From: Acidimicrobiaceae bacterium
GTDB lineage: Bacteria; Actinomycetota; Acidimicrobiia; Acidimicrobiales; Aldehydirespiratoraceae
Direction: 5' to 3'
Length of the DNA: 64,000 bases
NCBI GenBank assembly: GCA_028819005.1
Contig: JAPPMP010000005.1
Span: 212,246-276,245, forward strand
Shown here: in pieces, positions 8,171 through 18,321 of the stretch
Position numbering within the stretch: the stretch's first letter is position 1
Layout of the letters: each line of letters begins with the position of its first letter
Position numbers and translations under genes: made by a program
The notes under the pieces: model-generated
What the model was told of the DNA's origin: nothing
What the model saw: the letters and a program-made list of their open reading frames with translations, nothing else
The model's database searches: none

Positions 8171-8204
8171 TGTTCGATTGTAGAACAAAGATGGTGGGAA
8201 CCAA
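8171..8204 (-). promoter_or_regulatory. Promoter and operator of the XRE-ImmA/PIN operon, probably leaderless
   Basis: On the minus strand, TTGGTT (8199-8204) and TACAAT (8177-8182) are separated by 16 bp and fit a sigma-70-type promoter. The ATG begins only eight bases after the -10, so the transcript would have little or no leader. The inverted repeat TGTTC-N7-GAACA (8171-8187) covers the -10 completely, as expected for autorepression by the XRE protein. Confidence 0.6.
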
Positions 8205-8295
8205 GCGGAATCATGGGTAATCAGCACTGATGCCGAAGGCACTGCTCCCCGAGCACGCGAGGCTACCTTCAGCGAAGCGCCGGTAGCGTCGGCGG

Positions 8296-9237
8296 ATGGC
8301 TGCAATTCAGGTGGAGGGACTCGTTCGCTGCTTCGGTGAGCTTCGCGCGGTGGACGGCATCGATCTTGAAGTTCCCGAAGGACAGATTTATGGATTCCTC
8401 GGTCCCAACGGCGCCGGGAAATCAACCTTGGTGCGGATGCTGTGCACCTTGCTCCTCCCGACCAGTGGCCGCGCCAGAGTCGCGGGTTTCGATGTCGTCT
8501 CCCAAGCAGCTCAGTTGCGGTTCTCGATCGGCGCAGCGCTGCAAGAAGCGGCCCTCGACGACCGTATGACCGGTCTTGAGATCCTGCAAACTCAGGGTCG
8601 TCTGTTCGGATTGCGCTCAAGCGAGATCACTCAGCGAATCGAAGAACTCGCGCCGATCCTCGACATGGGAGCCCTCCCCGCGCTCGTTTCGACATATTCG
8701 GGAGGAATGAAACGACGCCTCGACTTGGCGGCCTCATTGATGCACAGCCCATCGGTTCTGTTTCTCGACGAGCCGACAACGGGCTTGGACCCTCAGGGAA
8801 GGCTGCGTGTCTGGGAGGAGGTGCGGCGACTCAACCGCGAGCACGCAATGACGGTGTTTCTCACCACGCAGTACCTCGAAGAAGCTGATGAGTTGTCGAA
8901 CCGAATCGGCATAATCGACCAAGGCCGGCTCGTAGCTCAGGGAACTCCCGCAGAATTGAAGCGCGCCGTCGGGACCGATGTCGTCATTGCTCGCCTCGAA
9001 CAGGGCCACGAAACTGCAGCAGCAGCCCTTGTCGGCATCGAAGGGCTTGATTCGGTTGAACACCACGGCGACGAACTGATCATCAACACCAGTGACGGCA
9101 ACCGAGCACTCAGCCCGGTCGCCTTGGCCTTTGACCGAGCCGGTGTCTCGGTGACCGAACTGGCGCTTCGAACACCGACCCTCGACGACGTTTTCTTGGA
9201 GGTCACAGGCCATCGCATGGAAGGAGTCGATTCATGA
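8296..9237 (+). CDS. ABC transporter ATP-binding protein (DrrA-type)
   Basis: A 313-residue ABC ATPase of the multidrug/daunorubicin export class. Walker A is GPNGAGKST, the signature is YSGGMKRRLDLAASL, and Walker B is VLFLDEPTTGLDPQGR. The C-terminal 90 residues are the regulatory extension seen in DrrA-type proteins. It powers the membrane protein encoded immediately downstream (ATGA overlap at 9234-9237). The substrate cannot be read from the sequence. The gene is divergent from the XRE-ImmA operon, with about 125 bp between the two starts. Confidence 0.92.
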   Translation: MAAIQVEGLVRCFGELRAVDGIDLEVPEGQIYGFLGPNGAGKSTLVRMLCTLLLPTSGRARVAGFDVVSQAAQLRFSIGAALQEAALDDRMTGLEILQTQGRLFGLRSSEITQRIEELAPILDMGALPALVSTYSGGMKRRLDLAASLMHSPSVLFLDEPTTGLDPQGRLRVWEEVRRLNREHAMTVFLTTQYLEEADELSNRIGIIDQGRLVAQGTPAELKRAVGTDVVIARLEQGHETAAAALVGIEGLDSVEHHGDELIINTSDGNRALSPVALAFDRAGVSVTELALRTPTLDDVFLEVTGHRMEGVDS

Positions 9238-10037
9238 CCACCACAATCACACCCCATCATCACATTCAGGCGCGACCAACGGGGTTCTTGCGAGACGTCG
9301 GCAGCATCGCCGTTCGGTCGGTCCGACAGTTGCCCCGTGATCTTGAAGCGGTAGTCCCAGCGCTTCTCATTCCGTTGTTCTTCCTGGTTATCAACGTTGG
9401 TTCTTTGCAGGACGTCGCCAACTTCACATCGATCGAGATCGACTACAAGGCCTTCCAGTTGCCAGTCGCGATCATCTTCGCGGTCACAGGAGTGTCGCGT
9501 GCGCCGGCGCTGGTGCTCGACATCCAGAACGGGTACTTCGACCGTCTGATGCTCACTCCGGTGTCCCGCCGGGCGCTGTTGATCGGCCATATCGTGGCCG
9601 ACTTCGTGCTGGTCGTGATGCTGGTGATCCCAGTGCTCGTGCTCGGCTTCATTATCGGTGTTCGTTTCCCGACCGGGCCGTTGGGAGTGGTCACGTTCAT
9701 CGTAATGGGCGCCCTCTGGGGGGTTGCCTATACGGGTTTGCCCTACGCCATCGCCCTTCGCACGGGCAACCCGGGAGCCGTTAACTCCTCATTCCTGTTG
9801 TTCTTTCCCTTTGCCTTCATTACTTCTTCATTCGTCCCGATCGACGCCATGACCGGCTGGCTGGGTGAAGCTGCGAGATACAACCCGGTGACGTATCTGT
9901 TGGAAGGTCTGCGTTCACTCTTCCTTGAATGGAACAGCGAGTCGCTCTTCGAGGGTTTCTTGGCAATAGCGTGCGTCGCGCTGATCAGTCAGACGCTGGC
10001 GTTCCGCGCCCTGAAACGTCGGGTCGCCCGCGGTTGA
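9234..10037 (+). CDS. ABC-2 type transporter permease (DrrB-type)
   Basis: A 267-residue ABC-2 permease with about six hydrophobic segments (for example VVPALLIPLFFLVINVGS, FVLVVMLVIPVLVLGFIIG and the SSFLLFFPFAFITSSFVPI segment near the C-terminal third). The last of these, followed by MTGWLGEAARYNPVTYLLEGLR, is a characteristic ABC-2 pattern. It pairs with the upstream ATPase, whose stop codon it overlaps, to form a two-gene exporter that acts in the cytoplasmic membrane. The substrate is unknown; drug, lipid or polyketide export is typical for the class. Confidence 0.9.
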   Translation: MTTTITPHHHIQARPTGFLRDVGSIAVRSVRQLPRDLEAVVPALLIPLFFLVINVGSLQDVANFTSIEIDYKAFQLPVAIIFAVTGVSRAPALVLDIQNGYFDRLMLTPVSRRALLIGHIVADFVLVVMLVIPVLVLGFIIGVRFPTGPLGVVTFIVMGALWGVAYTGLPYAIALRTGNPGAVNSSFLLFFPFAFITSSFVPIDAMTGWLGEAARYNPVTYLLEGLRSLFLEWNSESLFEGFLAIACVALISQTLAFRALKRRVARG

Positions 10038-10065
10038 AATCGTGCCCAGCGCTTAGTCTTCGCTC

Positions 10066-11832
<1,767 letters not shown>

Positions 11833-11863
11833 GGTACCCGGCTCTAGCGGCCCGCCCGGGGCT

Positions 11864-11941
11864 CAAGCGGCCCGGTGAGCGCAGCGAATGAGAGTGGGAG
11901 GAGAAGCGAAGCGAACAAGATCGGGAAACAACGTTCTTCAC
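11864..11941 (+). repeat. Degenerate third copy of the parA-flanking repeat
   Basis: This intergenic stretch contains GGTGAGCGCAGCGAA followed by GAAGCGAAGCGAACAAGA and GGGAAACAACG. It aligns along its length with 3393-3462, including the two-subunit structure, but with several substitutions. It shows that the element bordering the parA pair is a dispersed intergenic repeat. Confidence 0.65.
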
Positions 11942-11991
11942 GCTTGGGCGTCGGCGCTAGTCCACCTCGCGGGCCGGTAGTCTGATGTTCT

Positions 11992-12633
11992 ATGACGGAA
12001 ACGGAACTTGCTGTCGCCGACACTGATCAGGGTGAAGTCTTGATTGTCACCGACGCCGCCCGCGCGACCGTGCTCGACATCCGTTCCAACGAGGACGATG
12101 CAGAATCACTGGGGCTTCGCGTAGAGGTGACCGGCGCCGGCGGGGTGGACTACACCTACGACCTGTCTCTTGAGCCGATCGCCGAAAAAGCCGAAGACGA
12201 CCACACCCATACCAAAGACGGGCTGACGGTGATCGTTCCAGCGCTCAGCGTCTCGGCTCTGACGGGCGCAACGCTCGACCTTCCGACCAACGCGGCCCAA
12301 GGGGGCTTGGTGATCCGCAACCCGAATCGTCCGAATCCGCTCGGCGATATGGGTCAACTCGAATTGACCGGCGACGCAGCCGACAAAGTGCGCACTCTTC
12401 TGGCCGAGCGGATCAATCCCGCGCTTGCCTCACACGGTGGTTACGCCGAACTGGTCGGCGTGGAGGGTGACCGGGCGTTTGTGACCATGGGTGGGGGCTG
12501 TCAGGGGTGCGCTATGAGTGCAGCCACTCTGCGCGATGGGATTTCCAAGGCGATCCTTGAAGCCATCCCCGAGATCACAGAAGTGATCGACACCACCGAA
12601 CACGACCAGGGCGATAACCCCTACTACACGTAA
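11992..12633 (+). CDS. nfuA: NfuA-like Fe-S cluster carrier
   Basis: A 213-residue protein with a degenerate A-type (HesB-like) N-terminal domain and a C-terminal Nfu domain. The Nfu cysteines are in GGGCQGCAMS (Cys170 and Cys173), which bind a [4Fe-4S] cluster between two subunits. The N-terminal domain lacks the conserved cysteines of true A-type proteins, as in NfuA. It delivers Fe-S clusters to target enzymes; this window encodes several (MoaA, formate dehydrogenase subunits, RecB-like nuclease). The stop codon lies within a 7-bp tandem duplication (12627-12640). Confidence 0.9.
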   Translation: MTETELAVADTDQGEVLIVTDAARATVLDIRSNEDDAESLGLRVEVTGAGGVDYTYDLSLEPIAEKAEDDHTHTKDGLTVIVPALSVSALTGATLDLPTNAAQGGLVIRNPNRPNPLGDMGQLELTGDAADKVRTLLAERINPALASHGGYAELVGVEGDRAFVTMGGGCQGCAMSAATLRDGISKAILEAIPEITEVIDTTEHDQGDNPYYT

Positions 12634-12640
12634 CACGTAA
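12627..12640 (+). repeat. 7-bp tandem duplication spanning the nfuA stop
   Basis: CACGTAA is repeated directly (12627-12633, 12634-12640); the first copy contains the TAA stop at 12631-12633. Confidence 0.8.
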
Positions 12641-12654
12641 CTTTTACCACTTTT

Positions 12655-12673
12655 GCCGGGCGTAGCCGGAGCC
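12655..12673 (+). repeat. 19-bp intergenic repeat shared with 24319-24337
   Basis: GCCGGGCGTAGCCGGAGCC matches 24319-24337 with one substitution (T to C). One copy lies between the convergent nfuA and dxs genes, the other just after tRNA-Ala. Function unknown. Confidence 0.6.
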
Positions 12674-12762
12674 ACCTCATCCCAAATCTGCGCGAAAACC
12701 GACAAAGATTGTAGCTGAACGCGCAAATTTCGGGTTGGTGGATGGGGTGAGCGGGGGTTGGG

Positions 12763-14592
12763 CTAGGGGCCGAGCAGGGCCCGGACTTCGGTGGCGATGC
12801 TCCTTGCGTCGAGACCGAATCGGGCGTGGATGTCGTCGGGTTTGGCGTGAGGGACGTACTCCACGGGGATCCCCAACACCCGAATACGGCAGTCAGTGTC
12901 ACGGTCGCCGAGCGTGTCGCGGACTGAGGCGCCGGCACCGCCGATCCGCAACCCGTCCTCGACGGTGACAACCACATCGTGTTCAGCGATGTCGTCGATC
13001 ATCCTCGGATCGAGCGGAACCACCGCTCGCGGGTCGTACACCGTCGTCTCAATGCCGTCGGCCGCAAGCAAATCAGCAGCACCCATTACCGCGCCCAGCA
13101 TCTGACCGAATCCGAGCAACGCAACCCGCCCGTCGCCGACGCGAGTCTTGTGAGCGTTGAGGCCGGCGCCGACCTCATTGTCGGCCACGTGTGCAGCCGG
13201 ACTGCGCGACCAGCGGATAGCCACGGGACCGTCTGTGAGGTCCATGGCGTCCTCCATCATCTGTTGGAGTTCCTGGTAGCTCGAAGGAGCCAGCACAGTC
13301 ATTCCAGGCACCTTCGTGAACAACACCATGTCCAACAGCCCGTGGTGCGATGCGCCGTCGGGACCGGTCACTCCAGCTCGGTCCACGCAGAAGATCACGG
13401 GTTGGCCATGCAATCCGACATCAAGGTTGACCTGATCAAAAGCCCTGCTCAGGAAGGTCGAGTACACTGCGACGACGGGGCGAAGGCCGCCCATGGCCAT
13501 CCCCGTCGCAGCAGTAACGGCATGCTGTTCGGCAATGCCCACATCGAAGCACCGCTCTGGGAATCGATCCCGGAAAGGCAGTAGACCGGTTGAATCGGGC
13601 ATTGCGGCGGTGATCGCCACGAGTTCGGGATGTTGATCGCCCAGCTTCACCAGGGTCTCAGAGAACGCAGCCGTGTAAGACCCCTCCTTCACCGACCCGA
13701 TGTCGTGCATGTTCTTGATCGCGTCGTTCTCTGCGGGAGCGTAACCACGGCCCTTCTGGGTCAGCACATGCACCAGGACCGGTCCGTCGAACTCGGCGGC
13801 GTTGTGCAGCGCCTCCTCTAGAGACTCGATGTCGTGGCCGTCGAACGGACCGATGTAGCGGATACCGAGGTTCTCGAAAAAAGCCGGCGGTTCCCACATC
13901 TCGCGGATCGCGGCCTTCGACATCTTCACGCCGCGCTTGATCTGCTCGCCAACCCAGGGGATGCGCTCAGCGATCTCCTCGACCTTCGCCTGTCGGCGCA
14001 TGTAGATCGGATTGCTGCGAATCTTGACCAGGCTCTCGCTCAAACGGGAGACCGTGGGAGCGTAGGAGCGGCCATTGTCGTTCAAAACGATCACCACATC
14101 GCGCCCGCTGTGCCCGAGATTGTTCAGCCCCTCGAAAGCCATGCCGCCGGTCAGGGCGCCGTCACCGACGACAGCCACCACCCGCCGACGCTCATCATTG
14201 GCGTGAAACGCGGTTGCCAGGCCGTGGGCATAGGACAACACCGTTGATGCATGACTGTTCTCAATCCAGTCATGCTCGGACTCCGCCCTCGACGGATACC
14301 CCGACAACCCGCTTTCCTGACGCAGATGACGGAACCCGGCGAGTCTTCCCGTCAGCATCTTGTGGACGTACGCCTGGTGCCCGGTGTCCCACAGGATCGC
14401 GTCATGCGGTGAGCGGAACACGCGGTGCAAGGCAACGGTCAGTTCCACAGCGCCGAGGTTGGATCCCAGGTGACCGCTGTGCTCATTGACCGCCGAGACG
14501 ATCTCGGCCCGGATCTGCTCGCAGAGATCGTCGAGTTCTTCGAAGCTGCGGCCTTGCAGATCAATTGGGCCGTGGATGGCATCAAGGCGCAT
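12763..14592 (-). CDS. dxs: 1-deoxy-D-xylulose-5-phosphate synthase
   Basis: A 609-residue thiamine-diphosphate enzyme that condenses pyruvate and glyceraldehyde 3-phosphate in the first step of the MEP isoprenoid pathway. It shows the N-terminal HLGSNLGAVELTVALH segment, the GDGALTGGMAFEGLNN thiamine-diphosphate motif, DVGIAEQHAVTAATGMA with the catalytic Glu, and DRAGVTGPDGASHHG of the pyrimidine domain. ATG at 14592 (MRLDAIHGP) is the usual family start; longer in-frame starts run into the 3' end of the PAP2 gene. The PAP2 gene upstream on the same strand ends 43 bp before it. Confidence 0.96.
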   Translation of the reverse strand: MRLDAIHGPIDLQGRSFEELDDLCEQIRAEIVSAVNEHSGHLGSNLGAVELTVALHRVFRSPHDAILWDTGHQAYVHKMLTGRLAGFRHLRQESGLSGYPSRAESEHDWIENSHASTVLSYAHGLATAFHANDERRRVVAVVGDGALTGGMAFEGLNNLGHSGRDVVIVLNDNGRSYAPTVSRLSESLVKIRSNPIYMRRQAKVEEIAERIPWVGEQIKRGVKMSKAAIREMWEPPAFFENLGIRYIGPFDGHDIESLEEALHNAAEFDGPVLVHVLTQKGRGYAPAENDAIKNMHDIGSVKEGSYTAAFSETLVKLGDQHPELVAITAAMPDSTGLLPFRDRFPERCFDVGIAEQHAVTAATGMAMGGLRPVVAVYSTFLSRAFDQVNLDVGLHGQPVIFCVDRAGVTGPDGASHHGLLDMVLFTKVPGMTVLAPSSYQELQQMMEDAMDLTDGPVAIRWSRSPAAHVADNEVGAGLNAHKTRVGDGRVALLGFGQMLGAVMGAADLLAADGIETTVYDPRAVVPLDPRMIDDIAEHDVVVTVEDGLRIGGAGASVRDTLGDRDTDCRIRVLGIPVEYVPHAKPDDIHARFGLDARSIATEVRALLGP

Positions 14593-14635
14593 GGGTGTCC
14601 TATGGCGGCGGCGAGGGCTGTGCGAGTAAGAGATC

Positions 14636-15496
14636 TTAGCCATTCGGGACCGCACTTGTGGAACGGCTCCGGTGGGATCCGCCGGGCAAGAACGGGGTGA
14701 GTATCGGAGCCAACAGCAGTCCCAGAGCCACAGACACAAGCCCGCCCACGGCGTCAATCCAGTAGTGGTTGGCTGTGACCACGATAGAAAAAAGCGTCAG
14801 AAGCGGATAGGACGCCATGACCGCCCGTGTTGTACGCCGCTTCAACACCGGATACAAGCCGATCATGCACCAGACTGACCAAGCGACATGCAGGCTCGGC
14901 ATTGCCGCGTACTGATTCGAGATCGCCTCCATCGTCCCCGACTCGAAAGACCACAGCCCACCGGGATCAACCAGCGTGTCGACATAGTCGTGATAGTCGT
15001 GTCCCGGCCTGCAAATCCCGTACTGCGAAGCACAGTTCGACAACAGTCGTGGCGGCATCAGCGGATACAGCGCAAAACCGATGAGGGCCGAAGCCGTGGT
15101 GACCGCCAGAGCCGACCGCATCAAGATGTAGCGGGCCGGGAAACGGACGAACAGATACACCATCACGAAGATCGTGACGATGAAATGGAACGACCCGTAG
15201 AAGACGTTCCAGAACACGATGAACCATTCCCAGTCGAGGAACTGTCGTTGCACCCACTCCTCGAGGTAGAGCCCCATGGCTTTCTCAATGGCGATTATGT
15301 CGAGGGCGTTCTCGTAGGAGCGCTGCCGGACACTGTCGCCGAGGGCTGAACCGAACTGGTTCCTGATAGCGGAATAGACGATGTAGAAGGCCAGCGTCAT
15401 CCCGGCCTCAAGCCACCACTTCAACACTGGCCCCGACGACGGGTTGCCTTCGACACTGGCGGCGTGCTCTGCTTCGACGCGCATTGGCGGTACCAT
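14636..15496 (-). CDS. PAP2-family membrane phosphatase/phosphotransferase
   Basis: A 286-residue integral membrane protein of the PAP2/AUR1-like group. Motifs are PPRLL, AMPSLHVAWS (PSxH, catalytic His) and TANHYWIDAVGG (His-x3-Asp). About six hydrophobic segments are visible. Actinobacterial members act on lipid phosphates or transfer inositol phosphate groups; which applies here cannot be told. The ATG at 15496 was chosen because AGAGG lies five bases upstream; an in-frame ATG follows at 15484. The gene is divergent from tldD, with less than 50 bp between starts. It lies upstream of dxs on the same strand, so a role in isoprenoid or envelope lipid metabolism is plausible. Confidence 0.85.
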   Translation of the reverse strand: MVPPMRVEAEHAASVEGNPSSGPVLKWWLEAGMTLAFYIVYSAIRNQFGSALGDSVRQRSYENALDIIAIEKAMGLYLEEWVQRQFLDWEWFIVFWNVFYGSFHFIVTIFVMVYLFVRFPARYILMRSALAVTTASALIGFALYPLMPPRLLSNCASQYGICRPGHDYHDYVDTLVDPGGLWSFESGTMEAISNQYAAMPSLHVAWSVWCMIGLYPVLKRRTTRAVMASYPLLTLFSIVVTANHYWIDAVGGLVSVALGLLLAPILTPFLPGGSHRSRSTSAVPNG

Positions 15497-15506
15497 AGCG
15501 ACCTCT

Positions 15507-15540
15507 GGACCTTGGAGTTGCACGGACCTTGGAGTTGCAC
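15507..15540 (+). repeat. 17-bp tandem repeat carrying the tldD ribosome site
   Basis: GGACCTTGGAGTTGCAC occurs twice without a gap (15507-15523, 15524-15540) directly before the GTG start of tldD. Each copy contains TTGGAG, so the ribosome binding sequence is duplicated; the second copy is at the correct distance from the start. Confidence 0.85.
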
Positions 15541-15541
15541 A

Positions 15542-16933
15542 GTGCTTGACCATGAGTTGATCAACCGCACCCTCAGCACTGCGCTGAGCACGGGGGCGGA
15601 GTTCGCAGAAGTGTTCGTGGAGGACAAGAAGTCATCGTCGGCCATGCTCGACGACGGACGGGTCGAAGAATTGACGAGCGGCCGGGACCGAGGCGCCGGC
15701 ATTCGTGTGGTGGTCGGAGACACAACCGGTTTCGCGCACACAGCCGATCTCTCCGAAGCCGGACTTGCTGGGGCGGCCGAGGTCGCAGCGGCCGCGGCCC
15801 GGGGCGGAGGAGGCGGAACACGCACTGTCTCAGTCGGCAGTCACGGTACCTCGGCCGGCGCAACCGCCAAGATCCCGCCCGAAGACGTGGCCAAGACCGT
15901 CAAAGTTGAGCTGCTGGCGCGAGCGGACGCCGCAGCACGAGCGGAGGGGTCGCAAATCTCGCAGGTCGCGGCTCGCTACGGCGACAGCCGACGCCGGATC
16001 CTGGTGGCCAACAGCGACGGACTCCTCGCCGAAGACGACCAGATCCGCACCCTGTTCTCGGTATCGTGCGTGGCCACAGGCGACACCGGCCTGCAGACCG
16101 GGCGCGAATCGGTTGGGCGAACCATCGGCTTCGAGCTCTTCGAAGAGACCGACGTAACCGAACTGGCCCGGCGGGCAGCCAACCGGGCGATAACCAAACT
16201 GAGTGCACGCCCTGCACCCTCCGGGACGATGCCTGTGGTTGTCGGTCCCGGCGGCGGGGGAGTGTTGTTCCACGAAGCGTGCGGCCACGGCCTCGAAGCA
16301 GACCTCGTAGCCAAATCGGCGAGCGTCTTCGCCGATCGGGTCGGTGAACAGGTGGCCACGCCCCTCGTCACCCTCATCGACGACGGCACCATGGCCGGCG
16401 AATGGGGGCACTTTGCGATCGACGACGAAGGTCGAGAAGCCGCACACAACGTATTGATCGATCGAGGCGTGCTCACCGACTACATGTGGGACCACCTGCG
16501 TGCTCGCAAGCAGGACCGGCCGAGTTCGGGCAACGGTCGACGCCAGAGCTACCAGCACCTGCCGATGGTGCGGATGACCAACACCTACATCAGCAACGGC
16601 GAAGACGACCCGGACGACATCATCTCTGGAACCGAATCAGGCGTTTACGTAGCGCAGCTCGGTGGAGGACAGGTCAACACGGCCACCGGCGATTTCGTAT
16701 TCGGCATGACCGAGGCCTATCTGATCGAGAACGGCGAGATCGGCGATCCGATACGGCAGGGAAACCTCATCGGCAACGGACCCGAAACCCTCCGATTGAT
16801 CGAAGCCGTCGGCAATGATTTTGCGATGGGCTCACCCGGCACATGCGGCAAAGACGGCCAAGGCGTGCCGGTCGGGGACGGGACCCCGACACTGCGGGTG
16901 AAGGCTCTCACTATCGGCGGCACCGCGGCCTGA
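15542..16933 (+). CDS. tldD: TldD metalloprotease subunit
   Basis: A 463-residue TldD protein, the catalytic half of the TldD/TldE peptidase that degrades unfolded or ribosomally synthesised peptides in the cytoplasm. The zinc site is HEACGH (residues 244-249), followed by GLEADLVAK. The C-terminal MTEAYLIENGEIGDPIRQGNL region is typical. The GTG at 15542 has GGAG eight bases upstream; an in-frame ATG at 15464 would read through the divergent promoter region and was rejected. The tldE gene follows after 9 bp, so both subunits are co-expressed. Confidence 0.93.
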   Translation: MLDHELINRTLSTALSTGAEFAEVFVEDKKSSSAMLDDGRVEELTSGRDRGAGIRVVVGDTTGFAHTADLSEAGLAGAAEVAAAAARGGGGGTRTVSVGSHGTSAGATAKIPPEDVAKTVKVELLARADAAARAEGSQISQVAARYGDSRRRILVANSDGLLAEDDQIRTLFSVSCVATGDTGLQTGRESVGRTIGFELFEETDVTELARRAANRAITKLSARPAPSGTMPVVVGPGGGGVLFHEACGHGLEADLVAKSASVFADRVGEQVATPLVTLIDDGTMAGEWGHFAIDDEGREAAHNVLIDRGVLTDYMWDHLRARKQDRPSSGNGRRQSYQHLPMVRMTNTYISNGEDDPDDIISGTESGVYVAQLGGGQVNTATGDFVFGMTEAYLIENGEIGDPIRQGNLIGNGPETLRLIEAVGNDFAMGSPGTCGKDGQGVPVGDGTPTLRVKALTIGGTAA

Positions 16934-16942
16934 GGCGCTGTC

Positions 16943-18310
16943 ATGGCTGGAAGAAACGGGTCGACCAACACTCATTTGTTGGACGTCGCCACCCGGGTCG
17001 CGGGATGGGCGGACCGCGGTGAACAGGTGGAGGTCTTCGTCGCTGAAGAACTCGAAACCGAGGTCCGTGCATATGCGGGAGAAGTCGAATCGTTCACGTC
17101 GGCCCGAAGCCAGGGGATAGGCGTGCGGGTTGTGGCCAACGGACGCCAGGGGTACGCCTACGCGGGGACTCTCGATCCTGCGGCGTTGTCGGAGACGCTG
17201 CAAGAAGCCCGTGACAACGCATCCTTCGCGGAGGCCGACGAATTCAACGGCGTGGCAGAGCCCGACGGTGTGGATCCCGTCGAGTTCGACCTGTTCGACC
17301 CGTCGCTGGACGACTTCTCAACCGACGACAAGGTGGCGCTCGCAGTCGAACTCGAACGCTGCACCCTCGGGGCGGACCAGCGTATTGCCGGGATCGAGAC
17401 TGCCGAATACGCCGACACGCGTTGCGAGTCGGCCATCGCCACGTCCACGGGAATCACCAGCACGAGCCGTGAAACAGGCTGCTACCTGGCCACATACGCG
17501 ATGGCCGAAGCCGCCGGCGAAACCCAGACGGGTTTCGGGTACTCGATCGGCAGGGGGCCAGAATCCCTCGACGTTGAACTTGCTGCCAGCGAAGCGGCCG
17601 AGAGGGCTACCCGGCTCTTGGGGGCGACCAAACCCCAGACGAGCAAACTCACCGTGATACTTGATCCGTGGGTGACGGCCCAGTTGCTGGGAATCATCGG
17701 CGGTACGTTGAGCGGTGATGCGGTGCAGAGGGGTCGCTCATTTTTTGCTGATCGAGTAGGTGAGCAAGTGGCAGTAGACGACTTCTGTCTTGTTGACGAC
17801 GCCACGAACGTCGACGCTTTCACAGCTTCCGCGGTCGACGGCGAGGGGCTTGCCACGCGTCCGAATTCACTGATCGACTCGGGGGTGCTGCGCGGTTTCC
17901 TCCACAACTCCTACACGGCCCGGCGCGGGGCGACCTCATCCACCGGGTCAGCCGTTCGCGCCGGTTTCAAAGGAGCGCCGGGAGTCGGCTCTCAGGCGTT
18001 GGCGCTTCGCCCGGGCACACACAGCCAACAAGAACTCATCGCCGGCATCGACGACGGCCTCTTGGTCCAGGGGGTCAGCGGACTGCATTCCGGCGTCAAT
18101 CCGGTTTCGGGGGATTTCTCCACCGGCGCCGAGGGCCTTCGTATTCGCAAAGGCGCTCTGGCCGAACCGGTACGAGAGATCACCATCGCCTCGACCCTCC
18201 AGCGGATACTGCTCGACGTCACCGAGATAGGCGACGATCTGCAGTGGCTTCCGATGAGCGCTGCGGGCGTCTCTTTGGTGGTCGCCGATGTGATGATGTC
18301 GGGCGCCTGA
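16943..18310 (+). CDS. tldE: TldE/PmbA peptidase subunit
   Basis: A 455-residue member of the PmbA/TldE group and the non-metal partner of TldD. It has the family's duplicated architecture (SFTSARSQGIGVRVVANGRQGYAYAGT in the N-terminal part and GVNPVSGDFSTGAEGLRIRKGALAEPV in the C-terminal part) and lacks the HExxxH motif. The spacing to tldD and the joint presence support a functional heterodimer. A target peptide or modification cluster is not visible in the window. Confidence 0.93.
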   Translation: MAGRNGSTNTHLLDVATRVAGWADRGEQVEVFVAEELETEVRAYAGEVESFTSARSQGIGVRVVANGRQGYAYAGTLDPAALSETLQEARDNASFAEADEFNGVAEPDGVDPVEFDLFDPSLDDFSTDDKVALAVELERCTLGADQRIAGIETAEYADTRCESAIATSTGITSTSRETGCYLATYAMAEAAGETQTGFGYSIGRGPESLDVELAASEAAERATRLLGATKPQTSKLTVILDPWVTAQLLGIIGGTLSGDAVQRGRSFFADRVGEQVAVDDFCLVDDATNVDAFTASAVDGEGLATRPNSLIDSGVLRGFLHNSYTARRGATSSTGSAVRAGFKGAPGVGSQALALRPGTHSQQELIAGIDDGLLVQGVSGLHSGVNPVSGDFSTGAEGLRIRKGALAEPVREITIASTLQRILLDVTEIGDDLQWLPMSAAGVSLVVADVMMSGA

Positions 18311-18321
18311 GCTGATGACTG

